From positions 310,001 to 374,000 of the forward strand of contig NZ_BAABHS010000001.1 of NCBI RefSeq assembly GCF_039542225.1: a stretch of 64,000 bases of DNA. Direction: 5' to 3'. The position numbers were made by a program, and so were the translations under genes. Shown here one piece after another: positions 24,332 to 32,356 of the stretch. Every line of letters begins with the position of its first letter. Position 1 is the first letter of the stretch. The notes under the pieces were generated by a model that was not told where the DNA came from, ran no database searches, and saw nothing but the letters and a program-made list of their open reading frames with translations. Source of the DNA: Yinghuangia aomiensis. Its GTDB lineage: Bacteria > Actinomycetota > Actinomycetes > Streptomycetales > Streptomycetaceae.

Positions 24332-25852
24332 TCAGGGGTTCCGGGGCGTACGCCGCCTGAAGACCAGGGCCGCGGTGAGGGCCGCGGCCAGGGCCAGGCC
24401 GGCGTTCACGGCGATCGCCGTCTTCACGGCGGGCAGGATTCCGGTGGTGGCGGAAGTGCCGATGGCGGTGACGACCGCGGACATGATCGGCGTGCCCATC
24501 GTGATGCCGATCTGCTGGGACATGGTGGCCAGGCCGGTGGCGAGTCCCTGTTCGTGGTTCGGGAGGTCGGAGGTCGCCGTCACCATGAAGCCGACGATGA
24601 CCAGCATGTTGCCGACGCCGCCGAGGAAGGTGGCGGGGAGCAGCAGCGCCATCGCGGGGCCGGCGGCGGTGCCGAGCAGCAGGAGCACGGCGGTGAAGGC
24701 GGCTTGGACGAGGCCGCCGACGATCAGCGCGCTGCGGGTCGACGTCTTGGCGATGACGCGGGGGGCGAGGAGGCCGCCGACGACGGTGCCGAGGCCGAGG
24801 ACGCCGAAGGAGACGCCCGCCTGCAGGGCGGAGAAGCCGAGGACCTTCTGCAGGTACAGGGTCAGCAGGTAGACCAGCGAGGTCTCGGTGAGGAAGGCGA
24901 CGAGCCCGAGCACGTTGCCCCACGCGACGTTGCGGCGGCGCAGGACGGCGGGTGGCACGAGCGGTTCGGCGACGCGGCGTTCGACGGCGTGGAAGCCGGC
25001 GAGGAGGACGGCGCCGGCGACGAGGCCGGTCAGGGCGAGCGGGTCGGTCCAGCCGTGCTCGCCGGCCTGGGTGAGGCCGTAGACGAGTCCCAGCAGGCCG
25101 AGGGTGACGGAGAGCGCGCCGGGGACGTCGAGCTTGGGCCGCTCCGCGGGGCGGGATTCCTCGATGACGGACGGCGCGATCAGCAGGACGGCCGCGGCGA
25201 CCGGCACGTTGATGAAGAACGCCCAGCGCCAGGAGAGCAGTTCGGTGAGCACCCCGCCGAGGACCGCGCCCGCGGTGAACCCGGCGGACATCAGCGCGCC
25301 GTTGAGGCCGAGGGCCTTCTGCCGCAGCGGGCCTTCCGGGAACGACGTGGTGAGCAGGGACAGGCCCGCCGGGGTTGCGGCGGCGGTGGCCAGGCCTTGG
25401 GCGACGCGTGCGGCCAGCAGGACGGCGGGGCTGGTGGCGAGCCCGCCGACCAGCGATGCCAGGCCGAGCAGGGCCAGGCTGCCGAGGAAGATCCGCTTGC
25501 GGCCGACGAGGTCGCCGATGCGGCCGAAGATCAGCGTGAAGCCGGCCGCGGACAGGGCGAACGACGTGGCGATCCACTGCAGGTTGCCGAGGGAGAAGCC
25601 GAGTCCGTCGCCGATCGCGGGGAGCGCGACGTTCAGGATCGAGAAGTCGACGGCGAGCATGAACTGGGCGACGAGCAGCACCGCGAGGACGAGTCTGGTA
25701 CGGGAGTCGGTGGTGCGGGGCGGCCGGTCGGGGCCGGGGCGTGTGTGGGGGGCTTCGGTGGTGGTGGCGTGGGGCCGGGGGCTTGCGGCGGGGGTGACCG
25801 AGGCCGCGTCGGGTGCGGCGGCCGGGCGGGAGGAGGGCGTGGTGGTGGACAT
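24332..25852 (-). CDS. MFS drug-efflux transporter (14-TM DHA2 type)
   Basis: The 506-residue protein is a proton-driven efflux transporter. After a disordered N-terminus of about 50 residues, membrane helices start at TRLVLAVLLVAQFMLAVDFSILNVALPAIG, which includes the DHA2-type D-x-SIVNVALP-like motif. The loop motif GRIGDLVGRKRIFLGSLAL follows (motif A), then RVAQGLATAAATPAGLSLL (motif C area). Around 14 helices can be counted, ending in a basic cytoplasmic tail. The gene is divergent from a TetR gene, and two matching palindromes lie between them, so expression is probably induced by its substrate through that regulator. The substrate is unknown. Confidence 0.92.
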   Translation of the reverse strand: MSTTTPSSRPAAAPDAASVTPAASPRPHATTTEAPHTRPGPDRPPRTTDSRTRLVLAVLLVAQFMLAVDFSILNVALPAIGDGLGFSLGNLQWIATSFALSAAGFTLIFGRIGDLVGRKRIFLGSLALLGLASLVGGLATSPAVLLAARVAQGLATAAATPAGLSLLTTSFPEGPLRQKALGLNGALMSAGFTAGAVLGGVLTELLSWRWAFFINVPVAAAVLLIAPSVIEESRPAERPKLDVPGALSVTLGLLGLVYGLTQAGEHGWTDPLALTGLVAGAVLLAGFHAVERRVAEPLVPPAVLRRRNVAWGNVLGLVAFLTETSLVYLLTLYLQKVLGFSALQAGVSFGVLGLGTVVGGLLAPRVIAKTSTRSALIVGGLVQAAFTAVLLLLGTAAGPAMALLLPATFLGGVGNMLVIVGFMVTATSDLPNHEQGLATGLATMSQQIGITMGTPIMSAVVTAIGTSATTGILPAVKTAIAVNAGLALAAALTAALVFRRRTPRNP

Positions 25853-25874
25853 GGCAGGGTTCCTCCGAGCGATT

Positions 25875-25896
25875 TAACGGGACTGGAGTTCCGTTA
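25875..25896. promoter_or_regulatory. TetR-type operator 1 (MFS side)
   Basis: TAACGG.ACT..AGT.CCGTTA is a near-perfect 22-bp palindrome whose core (25879-25892) fits GGRACTNNRGTTCC. It lies 22 bp from the MFS start codon and matches the second site at the same core, pointing to binding by the adjacent TetR regulator. Confidence 0.72.
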
Positions 25897-25930
25897 CGTC
25901 GAAGAGCGTAGCACCGACTCCGCCATTAAG

Positions 25931-25944
25931 GGAACTATGGTTCC
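25931..25944. promoter_or_regulatory. TetR-type operator 2 (TetR side)
   Basis: GGAACTATGGTTCC is a 14-bp palindrome with the same GGRACTNNRGTTCC core as operator 1. The two centres are 52 bp apart, about five helical turns. It sits 47 bp before the TetR start and would allow autoregulation. Confidence 0.7.
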
Positions 25945-25991
25945 GATAGAGTGGTGGTCGCGCCGGAGCAAGCCGGCCGGAAGGAGGCCCG

Positions 25992-26606
25992 ATGACCAGC
26001 ACCCCAGCCCCCGGCACCACCCGCCCCGGCGGCCGCACCGCCCGGGTGCGGGAGGCCGTGCTGCGCGTGGCCGGCGACGCCTTGGCGGAGGACGGCTTCG
26101 ATGCGCTCGACCTCGCCGAGATCGCGCGCCGCGCGGGCGTCGGCAAGACCACCGTGTACCGGCGCTGGAACGCGCCGGGGGCGCTCGCGGCCGACCTGCT
26201 GGCGGACATGGCCGAGCAGTCGCTGCCGCGCAGCGACACCGGTTCCCTGCACGGGGATCTGACGGAGAACGCACGCTTGGTCGTGAAGACCCTCACCGAC
26301 GAGCGGCAAGGGCGCCTGTTCAAGGCGCTCATCGCGGCGTCGCTGTGCAACGCGCAGGCGGCCGAGGCGCTGCACCGGTTCTACGAGGTGCGGATCGGCG
26401 AATGGGCGGGGTGTGTCACGGACGCGGTCGCGCGCGGTGAGATCCCGGCCGGGACCGATCCGCGCGCGGTGGTTGCGGCAGTGTCCGCGCCGCTCTACTA
26501 CGCGCTGCTCAATACCGGGGCTGCGCTGAACGCTGACGATGCGGATCGGGCGGCGGCAGCGGCGGTGGCGGGGGCGCGGGCGGGGGTGTGGGTGGGGGAG
26601 GGGTAG
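25992..26606 (+). CDS. TetR family regulator of the divergent MFS pump
   Basis: The 204-residue repressor-type protein has an N-terminal helix-turn-helix domain (about residues 15-65), seen as AVLRVAGDALAEDGFDALDLAEIARRAGVGKTTVYRRW, and a C-terminal ligand-binding helical domain with KALIAASLCNAQAAEALHRFYEVR, which resembles the TetR_C_16/AcrR-like group. It probably represses the MFS gene and itself through the two palindromes in the intergenic region. The ATG start follows GAAGGAGG. The Ala-rich C-terminus is ordinary for the family. Confidence 0.92.
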   Translation: MTSTPAPGTTRPGGRTARVREAVLRVAGDALAEDGFDALDLAEIARRAGVGKTTVYRRWNAPGALAADLLADMAEQSLPRSDTGSLHGDLTENARLVVKTLTDERQGRLFKALIAASLCNAQAAEALHRFYEVRIGEWAGCVTDAVARGEIPAGTDPRAVVAAVSAPLYYALLNTGAALNADDADRAAAAAVAGARAGVWVGEG

Positions 26607-26692
26607 GCGGCGGGAGAAGGGGGCGTGCTTGCGTTGCGGGGCGGTGGTGCGGGGGGCCCACCCCCCCCCGCACCGGCGTTGTTCGTCCGGTC

Positions 26693-28636
26693 CTAGCGGT
26701 CCTGCTGCAACTGCCAGAGTTCCGCGAACAGGCCTTCTGCCTTCACCAGTTCGTCGAAGGTGCCGCGTTCGCGGACCCGGCCGTGCTCGAGTACGACGAT
26801 CTCGTCGGCGAAGGCCACGTTGGCCAGGCGGTGGGTGACCAGGACGACCGCCCGGTCCTGTGCCTGTTCGCGGAGGCCTTTGAAGATGCGGTGTTCGGCT
26901 CGCGGGTCGAGGGCGCTCGTCGGTTCGTCGAGGACCACCAGGACGCCGGGGCGGTAGTACGCGCGGGCCAGGTTGATGCGCTGCCACTGGCCGCCGGACA
27001 GGTCGGTGCCGCCCATGAACTCGTGGGCGAGGCTGGTGTGCAGGCCGTGTTCGAGGCCGTCGACGACCTCGTCCGCGCCGGACGCGGCCAACGCCCGTGC
27101 CATGGCCGCGTCGTGGTCGGCGCGGGGCTGGCCCGCGGTGATGTTGTCGCGGGCGACCAGCGGCCAGTGGACGACGTGCTGGGTCAGGTAGCAGATGTGC
27201 TTCCACGCGGCCCGAGGCGCCAGGTCGCGGGTGTCGCGGCCGTCCCAGGTCACGCGCCCGGTGGTCGGCATGTAGAGGCCGGTCAGCAGGTTGGCGAGCG
27301 TGGATTTGCCGGAGCCGTTCTCGCCCACCAGGGCGACGATCTTGCCGACCGGGACCTCCAGGTCGACGCCGTCCACCGCGGGCTTCTTGCGGCCTTGGTA
27401 CGTGAACCCGACGCCTTCCGCGCGGAACACCCGCGGCTTCGGCAACTCATCGCCGCCGCGGCGGAGTTCCATGCGGTGACCGCCCGCGCGGTCGAGGAAC
27501 TGCTGCCAGTTGTCCATGTACAGCCCGGTCCCGTACATGCTCGTTCCCGCGCCCACGATGCCGCCCAGCGACGTGCTCACCGTGCGCAGCGCGATCACCG
27601 CGGTGCCCGCCGCCGCGACGCTCATGCGGTGGGTGGCCAGCAGCCACACGACCGCGCCCCACACGAGCCCCGCGGCCGCGCCGCCCGCCAGGGCGCCGAG
27701 GATCGACACGCGTGCGGCGCGGGCGGCCGCGGCTTGGGTGATGCGCTGGACTTTGTCGGCGTGCTTCTCGTAGACGGCCAGCAGGTGCGGGGCGAGGGTG
27801 AAGGCGCGGAGCTGGTTGGCGCGCCACTCGTCGGCGATCTGCCATCGCAGGTTGTTCAGCAGGACGCGCTCGTGCTGGGTCTCGGTGCTCGTCTGGTACT
27901 CGATGCGGGCGGCGCGCACGGCGGCGATGCCGCGCGGGATCGCGCCGAGGAGCAGCAGCGGCAGCAGGACGGGGTGCAGGTAGGTGATGACGGAGGCTGC
28001 GGCGGCGAACGACGCGGCCGCGGCGATCACGTCCTGGGAGTGGGTGAGGAGGGTGCGCATCGACTGTGCGCCCCGGTCGGCGGCGTCGTATTCGGCGACG
28101 AAGCCGGGGTGGTCGTACGCCTCCAGCTCGGCCGACGCGATGGCTTCCAGGAGCAGCGCCTCGGCCTTGCGGTTGATCTGCGGAGTGAGCCGTTGGGACA
28201 GGTAGACGACCGCGACGCCGAGTCCGGCGCGGGCGCCGACGGCCCCCGCGAGCAGGCACAGCGACGGTGCGGCGTCGCGGAGCCGGGCGAGCACGTCGCC
28301 GGAGGCGATGACCGCGGTGATGGTGGCGGTGGTGGCGAGCAGCCCGGCGGCTTCCAGCACGCCCGCGGCGACCTGGCAGGCGAGAAGCGCGAGCAGGGCG
28401 CGGCGGTCGACGTCCCAGACGAGGCGTAAGGCGGTGCCGATGAGTCGGGGGAGACGGGTGGCCATCGCCCGCGTGGTGACTTTGTTGAGGACGGCGTCGG
28501 TGTCGGCGAAGGAGGAGACGAAGCGGAGTTCTTCGTCGGCGGGGGTGTCGTCGAGCGACTCGTGTGGTGAGGGGGCGCGGGGGGCGGGGATTTCGGTGGA
28601 AGTGCGGTCGTCCGGGTCGGGTGCATCGGTCGGCAT
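26693..28636 (-). CDS. ABC transporter with fused permease and ATPase (exporter type)
   Basis: The 647-residue half-transporter has an approximately 60-residue disordered head, a six-helix membrane domain (about residues 70-380) and a nucleotide-binding domain at the C-terminus. The ATPase shows Walker A GENGSGKST, the Q-loop CYLTQHVVHWP, signature LSGGQWQRI, Walker B VLVVLDEP and the switch His in VLVTHRL. It probably works as a homodimer exporting an unknown substrate. ATG 28636 is preferred over ATG 28642 because GGAGGG touches the latter. It ends about 90 bp from the convergent TetR gene and has no obvious partner gene. Confidence 0.9.
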   Translation of the reverse strand: MPTDAPDPDDRTSTEIPAPRAPSPHESLDDTPADEELRFVSSFADTDAVLNKVTTRAMATRLPRLIGTALRLVWDVDRRALLALLACQVAAGVLEAAGLLATTATITAVIASGDVLARLRDAAPSLCLLAGAVGARAGLGVAVVYLSQRLTPQINRKAEALLLEAIASAELEAYDHPGFVAEYDAADRGAQSMRTLLTHSQDVIAAAASFAAAASVITYLHPVLLPLLLLGAIPRGIAAVRAARIEYQTSTETQHERVLLNNLRWQIADEWRANQLRAFTLAPHLLAVYEKHADKVQRITQAAAARAARVSILGALAGGAAAGLVWGAVVWLLATHRMSVAAAGTAVIALRTVSTSLGGIVGAGTSMYGTGLYMDNWQQFLDRAGGHRMELRRGGDELPKPRVFRAEGVGFTYQGRKKPAVDGVDLEVPVGKIVALVGENGSGKSTLANLLTGLYMPTTGRVTWDGRDTRDLAPRAAWKHICYLTQHVVHWPLVARDNITAGQPRADHDAAMARALAASGADEVVDGLEHGLHTSLAHEFMGGTDLSGGQWQRINLARAYYRPGVLVVLDEPTSALDPRAEHRIFKGLREQAQDRAVVLVTHRLANVAFADEIVVLEHGRVRERGTFDELVKAEGLFAELWQLQQDR

Positions 28637-28804
28637 GGGCATCCCTCCAGGACCGCGCGGCGCGCGCGGAACGCCTATGCTGCGCCCGGGCGTGCGGGGT
28701 GCGGGAGGGGCGCACGGAAGCGTGCGGGGTTCGGGGGCGTGCCGGCCCGGAGGCGGGTTGCCTCCGGGCCGGTCGGGGAGAAGCCGGGCCGTGCGCCGCA
28801 GCTT

Positions 28805-29128
28805 TCAGTGCGCCCCCGTCACGTTCAGCACCACCACCCCGCCCACGATCAGACCGATCCCGGCGATCGTCCACACGTCGACCGGCTGGTGCAGGAACAG
28901 CACCCCGATGGCGACGATGAGGGCCGTCCCCACGCCCGACCAGATCGCGTACCCCACGCCCACATGCAGCCCTTGCTGGAGCCCCTTCGCGAGCATGAAG
29001 AACGCCGCCCCGTACCCGGCCAGGCAGACGGCCGTCGGAAGGGGCCGGGTGAAGCCGTCGGTGGACTTGAGCAGGCTGGTGGCGACGACTTCGGCCACGA
29101 TCGCGAAGCCGAGGTAGACGTAGGGCAT
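28805..29128 (-). CDS. Small multidrug resistance (SMR/EmrE-type) transporter
   Basis: The 107-residue protein has four membrane helices and the SMR hallmark glutamate in helix 1 (FAIVAEVVATSLLKSTDG, about residue 13). It also has GYGAAFFMLAKGLQQGLHVGVGYAIWSGVGTALI. It exchanges protons for cationic compounds, perhaps amines. The ATG follows GGGGACGGCC. It lies 29 bp downstream of the APC permease gene on the same strand and may share its transcript, which would fit with the amine-handling genes next door. Confidence 0.93.
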   Translation of the reverse strand: MPYVYLGFAIVAEVVATSLLKSTDGFTRPLPTAVCLAGYGAAFFMLAKGLQQGLHVGVGYAIWSGVGTALIVAIGVLFLHQPVDVWTIAGIGLIVGGVVVLNVTGAH

Positions 29129-29157
29129 GGGCCGTCCCCGGGGGAGTCGGTGCGCGG

Positions 29158-30573
29158 TCAGCGGCGGTCTTGGACCTTCGTGCGGTACAGCCACAGGCCG
29201 ACCGACGTGGCCAGGACGCCGAGTGCGATGCCGAGTTCCTTGTAGCCGCCGTAGCCGGTGATCTTGAATCCGGTGGCGCCGACGACCAGCACGGCCGTGA
29301 GGAACGCGGCGAGCAGCCAGGCGAGCGGCACGAAGAAGCCCGGGAGCTTGATCGGGCGGGCGAGGTCGGGGCGGTCCTTGCGCAGCATCGCGTAGCCGGA
29401 GATGGCCAGGATGTGGGTGAGGATGTAGCCCAGGTTGCCGGTCACCACAATGGCCAGCGGGGTCTTGAGGAAGACCAGCGCGAGGATGTTGATGACCAGG
29501 GCGACGGTCAGGGCGCGGGCCGGGACGCCGCGCCGGTTGAGGACGCCGACCTGCTTGATGGTCGTGCCTTCCTTGCCCATGTTGTAGAGCACGCGGGAGC
29601 CGTCGGCCAGGCCGGTGATCATGATGAGCAGCAGCGACGCGATGAGGAAGACCACCATGAGGTCCGCCGCGCCGCCGATGAGGTCCTGGAACGCGCCCAC
29701 GTAGAAGGTCGTCGGGTCGCCCGCGATGCGCTCTTCGCCGAGGTAGCCGGACAGGGCGAGGGGCAGCAGGATGAACACGCCGAGAGAGAAGAGCACGCCG
29801 GCGCGCAGTGCGCGGGACGTGTCGCGGACGGTGTCCTTGTACTCGGGGGCGAACGTCGCGCAGACCTCGACGCCGAAGGACGTCCACGCCATCACGTACA
29901 GCCACACGAGCGCTTCGCGGATGCCGCTTGCGCCGTGCAGGTTCCAGTGCAGGTTGCCGGCGCTCCAGTCGCCGGTGAAGAACGGCACGAAGATGAACAC
30001 GGCGAGCGGGATCAGCAGCATGCCGCCGGTCACGTAGACGACCCACATGGCGACGTGCAGGCCGAACATGGCCGCGGCGAAGAGCAGGAGCACGATGCCG
30101 ATGCCGACCGCGATCGGGAAGGTGACCGTGGCGGGCCCCAGCTCCCAGCTCCAGTCCTCGTCGGGGAACCACTGGGCCTGGACGAGCGAGCCGATGATGC
30201 CCGCGTACACGGAGAGCGACGTGGTCCAGGCGAACCAGTAGCCGATGCTGGCCAGCGGGCCGACGAACGGGGCGCGCTGCTTCCAGCCCTCGGTGGCGTA
30301 GTGGGCGATGCCGCCGGACGACTCGGGGAACATCGCGGCCAGCTCGGAGTAGATCCAGTTGGCGCCGGTGGCCAGCACCATGGAGGCCGCCCACAGGGCT
30401 ATCGCGCCCCAGGCGCCGAGGCCTCCGATGGAGGCGCCGAGCGAGGCGATGAGGGCCGCGGGCATGGCCAGCGACATGGCGAAGCCGTCGTACCAGCGCA
30501 TCTTCTTGGCGAGCGCCGGCTGCTCTCCGGCGGAGCCGGGTTCGGTCGGCGGCGTGGAGACCTGGGCGGACAT
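29158..30573 (-). CDS. APC family amino-acid/amine permease
   Basis: The 471-residue protein has about 12 membrane helices in the amino acid-polyamine-organocation pattern. It starts around RWYDGFAMSLAMPAALIASLGASIGGLG, continues with ELAAMFPESSGGIAHYATEGW (a hallmark loop of the family), and ends on a basic tail YRTKVQDRR. It is most likely an uptake system for an amine or amino acid because it is divergent from an amine-oxidation operon and shares its control region. The ATG at 30573 is preceded by GAAGGGC. Alternative readings from 30741 add an unlikely leader. Confidence 0.9.
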   Translation of the reverse strand: MSAQVSTPPTEPGSAGEQPALAKKMRWYDGFAMSLAMPAALIASLGASIGGLGAWGAIALWAASMVLATGANWIYSELAAMFPESSGGIAHYATEGWKQRAPFVGPLASIGYWFAWTTSLSVYAGIIGSLVQAQWFPDEDWSWELGPATVTFPIAVGIGIVLLLFAAAMFGLHVAMWVVYVTGGMLLIPLAVFIFVPFFTGDWSAGNLHWNLHGASGIREALVWLYVMAWTSFGVEVCATFAPEYKDTVRDTSRALRAGVLFSLGVFILLPLALSGYLGEERIAGDPTTFYVGAFQDLIGGAADLMVVFLIASLLLIMITGLADGSRVLYNMGKEGTTIKQVGVLNRRGVPARALTVALVINILALVFLKTPLAIVVTGNLGYILTHILAISGYAMLRKDRPDLARPIKLPGFFVPLAWLLAAFLTAVLVVGATGFKITGYGGYKELGIALGVLATSVGLWLYRTKVQDRR

Positions 30574-30699
30574 GGGCGTGCCCTTCGGGGTGGGGGTGGG
30601 GTGGGGTGGGGGAGGTGCGGGAACGGGACTGCGAAGGGCTCCGTTATAGGCGTGTCGATTTGGCGGTGTCAACGGTTGTTCTGCTGATCGAGCAAAGAA

Positions 30700-30747
30700 A
30701 GCAACCTGGAATTGCTGAATCTGAAGTATTGACAGCTCCAAGTTGCT
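30700..30747. promoter_or_regulatory. Inverted AGCAACYTGGA repeat, probable Lrp-type site
   Basis: AGCAACCTGGA at 30700-30710 and TCCAAGTTGCT at 30737-30747 are inverted copies of the same 11-bp word with one mismatch, 26 bp apart. A TTGACA at 30729-30734 lies inside the spacer, so a bound protein would sit on a promoter. The region is shared by the permease and the dehydrogenase operon, and an Lrp gene closes that operon. Confidence 0.6.
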
Positions 30748-30846
30748 GGGTGGACGCTGGCGGGGTCACCGTACGGGTGAAGCCGTACGAGTCCGCTTGA
30801 TTACCGGGCAACTCGGGCAACCAGGTACAAATCGGAGAGATATTCC

Positions 30847-32283
30847 ATGAGCACCCGCTACCAGCTCTTCATCGACGGCGCGTACGTGGACGGCACCGGC
30901 CCCGACTCGTACGAGGTGCGCAGCCCCGCCACCGGCGAACACGTCGGCACCATCCCGATCCCGTCGGCCGCGGACCTCGACGCCGCCGTCAAGGCCGCCA
31001 ACGACGCGCAGGCCGCGTGGGCCCGCGTCAACGTCTGGGAACGCGCCAAGGTGTGCCACCGCATCGGCGACGAACTCGCCAAGCGCGTCGACGAGTTGGC
31101 CCGCCTGCAGACGCTGGAGCAGGGCAAGCCCCTGGCCGAGTCGGTCGCCGACATCGAGGAAGCCGCGCAGCTGTTCCACCTGCACGCCGAAGACGCGGTG
31201 CGCCTGCACGGCGAGACGATGCCGTCGACCGTCGACAACAAGCGCATGTTCACCTTCCACGCGCCGGTCGGCACCTGGGGCATCATCACGCCCTGGAACT
31301 TCCCGCTGCTCATGCTCGCCGAGTTCGTCGCGCCCGGCCTCGCCACCGGCAACTCGCATGTCGTCAAGCCCCCGGCCAACACGCCGCTGACCGTGCTCAA
31401 GGCCATGGAGGCGTTCGTCGCCGCGGGCCTGCCCGAGGGCCTGGTCAACATCGTCGCGGGCGAAGGCGCCACCGGCGACGCGCTCGTGCGGCACCCCGGC
31501 ATCGACGCGATCGGCTTCATCGGCTCGTCCGCGACCGGCGCGAAGATCCAGGCCGCCGCGGGCCTCAAGCGCTCCATCATGGAGTGCTCCGGCAACGGCC
31601 CCCTCGTCGTCCTCGCCGACGCCGACCTCGACGCCGCCGCGGCCGCGGCCGTCTACGGCGCGCACCTGTGCTCCGGCCAGGTCTGCTGCGCCACCGAGCG
31701 CGTGATCGTGCACGCCGACGCGCACGACGGCTTCGTCGAAGCCGTGCTGCGGGCCGCCGAAAAGGTCGTCCTCGGCGACCCGTTCGACGCCGCGACCAAC
31801 CTCGGCCCGCTCAACAACGAAGGCGTCGCCGCCAAGATGGACCGGCACATGGCCGACGCCCGCGACCGCGGCGGGAAGATCCTGACCGGCGGCGGCCGCC
31901 GGTCCGGCACGCCGACCGACCTCTACTACGAGTTCACCGTCGTCGACGACGTCCCGGTCGACAGCCTGCTGTCCCGCGAGGAGTCCTTCGGCCCGGTCGT
32001 CCCGATCATCACCGGCGCGAACGACGACGAACTCCTGCGCATCGCCAACGACGACAAGCTCGGCCTCCAGGGCGCCGTGTTCACGCAGAACATGGGCGCC
32101 GCGTTCCGCTTCGTCGAGGAGATGAAGGTCGGCCAGGTCGTCGTCAACGACAGCACCTGCTTCTGGGACATCAACATGCCGTTCGGCGGTGCCGGCGGCC
32201 GCGGCACCGGCTGGGGCCGCATCGGCGGCAAGCACACCCTGCTCGACATGTCGGACCTGCGCACCGGCGTGTTCAGCCTCTGA
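30847..32283 (+). CDS. Aldehyde dehydrogenase (amine-catabolic operon)
   Basis: The 478-residue NAD(P)-dependent enzyme oxidises an aldehyde, probably an amino-aldehyde, to its acid. It shows the TPWNFPLL motif (about residues 149-156), the NAD-binding region GFIGSSATG (about residues 221-229) and the catalytic Cys area CSGQVCCATERV. The usual LELGGK motif is instead MECSGNGPLVVLAD (about residues 244-257): the general-base Glu is kept, but the glycines and lysine change. The ATG follows GGAGAGATATTCC. It is followed 73 bp on by an FAD oxidase and then an Lrp gene, a layout typical of putrescine or similar amine breakdown. Confidence 0.92.
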   Translation: MSTRYQLFIDGAYVDGTGPDSYEVRSPATGEHVGTIPIPSAADLDAAVKAANDAQAAWARVNVWERAKVCHRIGDELAKRVDELARLQTLEQGKPLAESVADIEEAAQLFHLHAEDAVRLHGETMPSTVDNKRMFTFHAPVGTWGIITPWNFPLLMLAEFVAPGLATGNSHVVKPPANTPLTVLKAMEAFVAAGLPEGLVNIVAGEGATGDALVRHPGIDAIGFIGSSATGAKIQAAAGLKRSIMECSGNGPLVVLADADLDAAAAAAVYGAHLCSGQVCCATERVIVHADAHDGFVEAVLRAAEKVVLGDPFDAATNLGPLNNEGVAAKMDRHMADARDRGGKILTGGGRRSGTPTDLYYEFTVVDDVPVDSLLSREESFGPVVPIITGANDDELLRIANDDKLGLQGAVFTQNMGAAFRFVEEMKVGQVVVNDSTCFWDINMPFGGAGGRGTGWGRIGGKHTLLDMSDLRTGVFSL

Positions 32284-32356
32284 CCGCACCACCGGTCCGG
32301 GTCCCGGCCACCGGGACCCGGGCCCTACGGGGGAACCCCAGACAAGGATCGATCCC

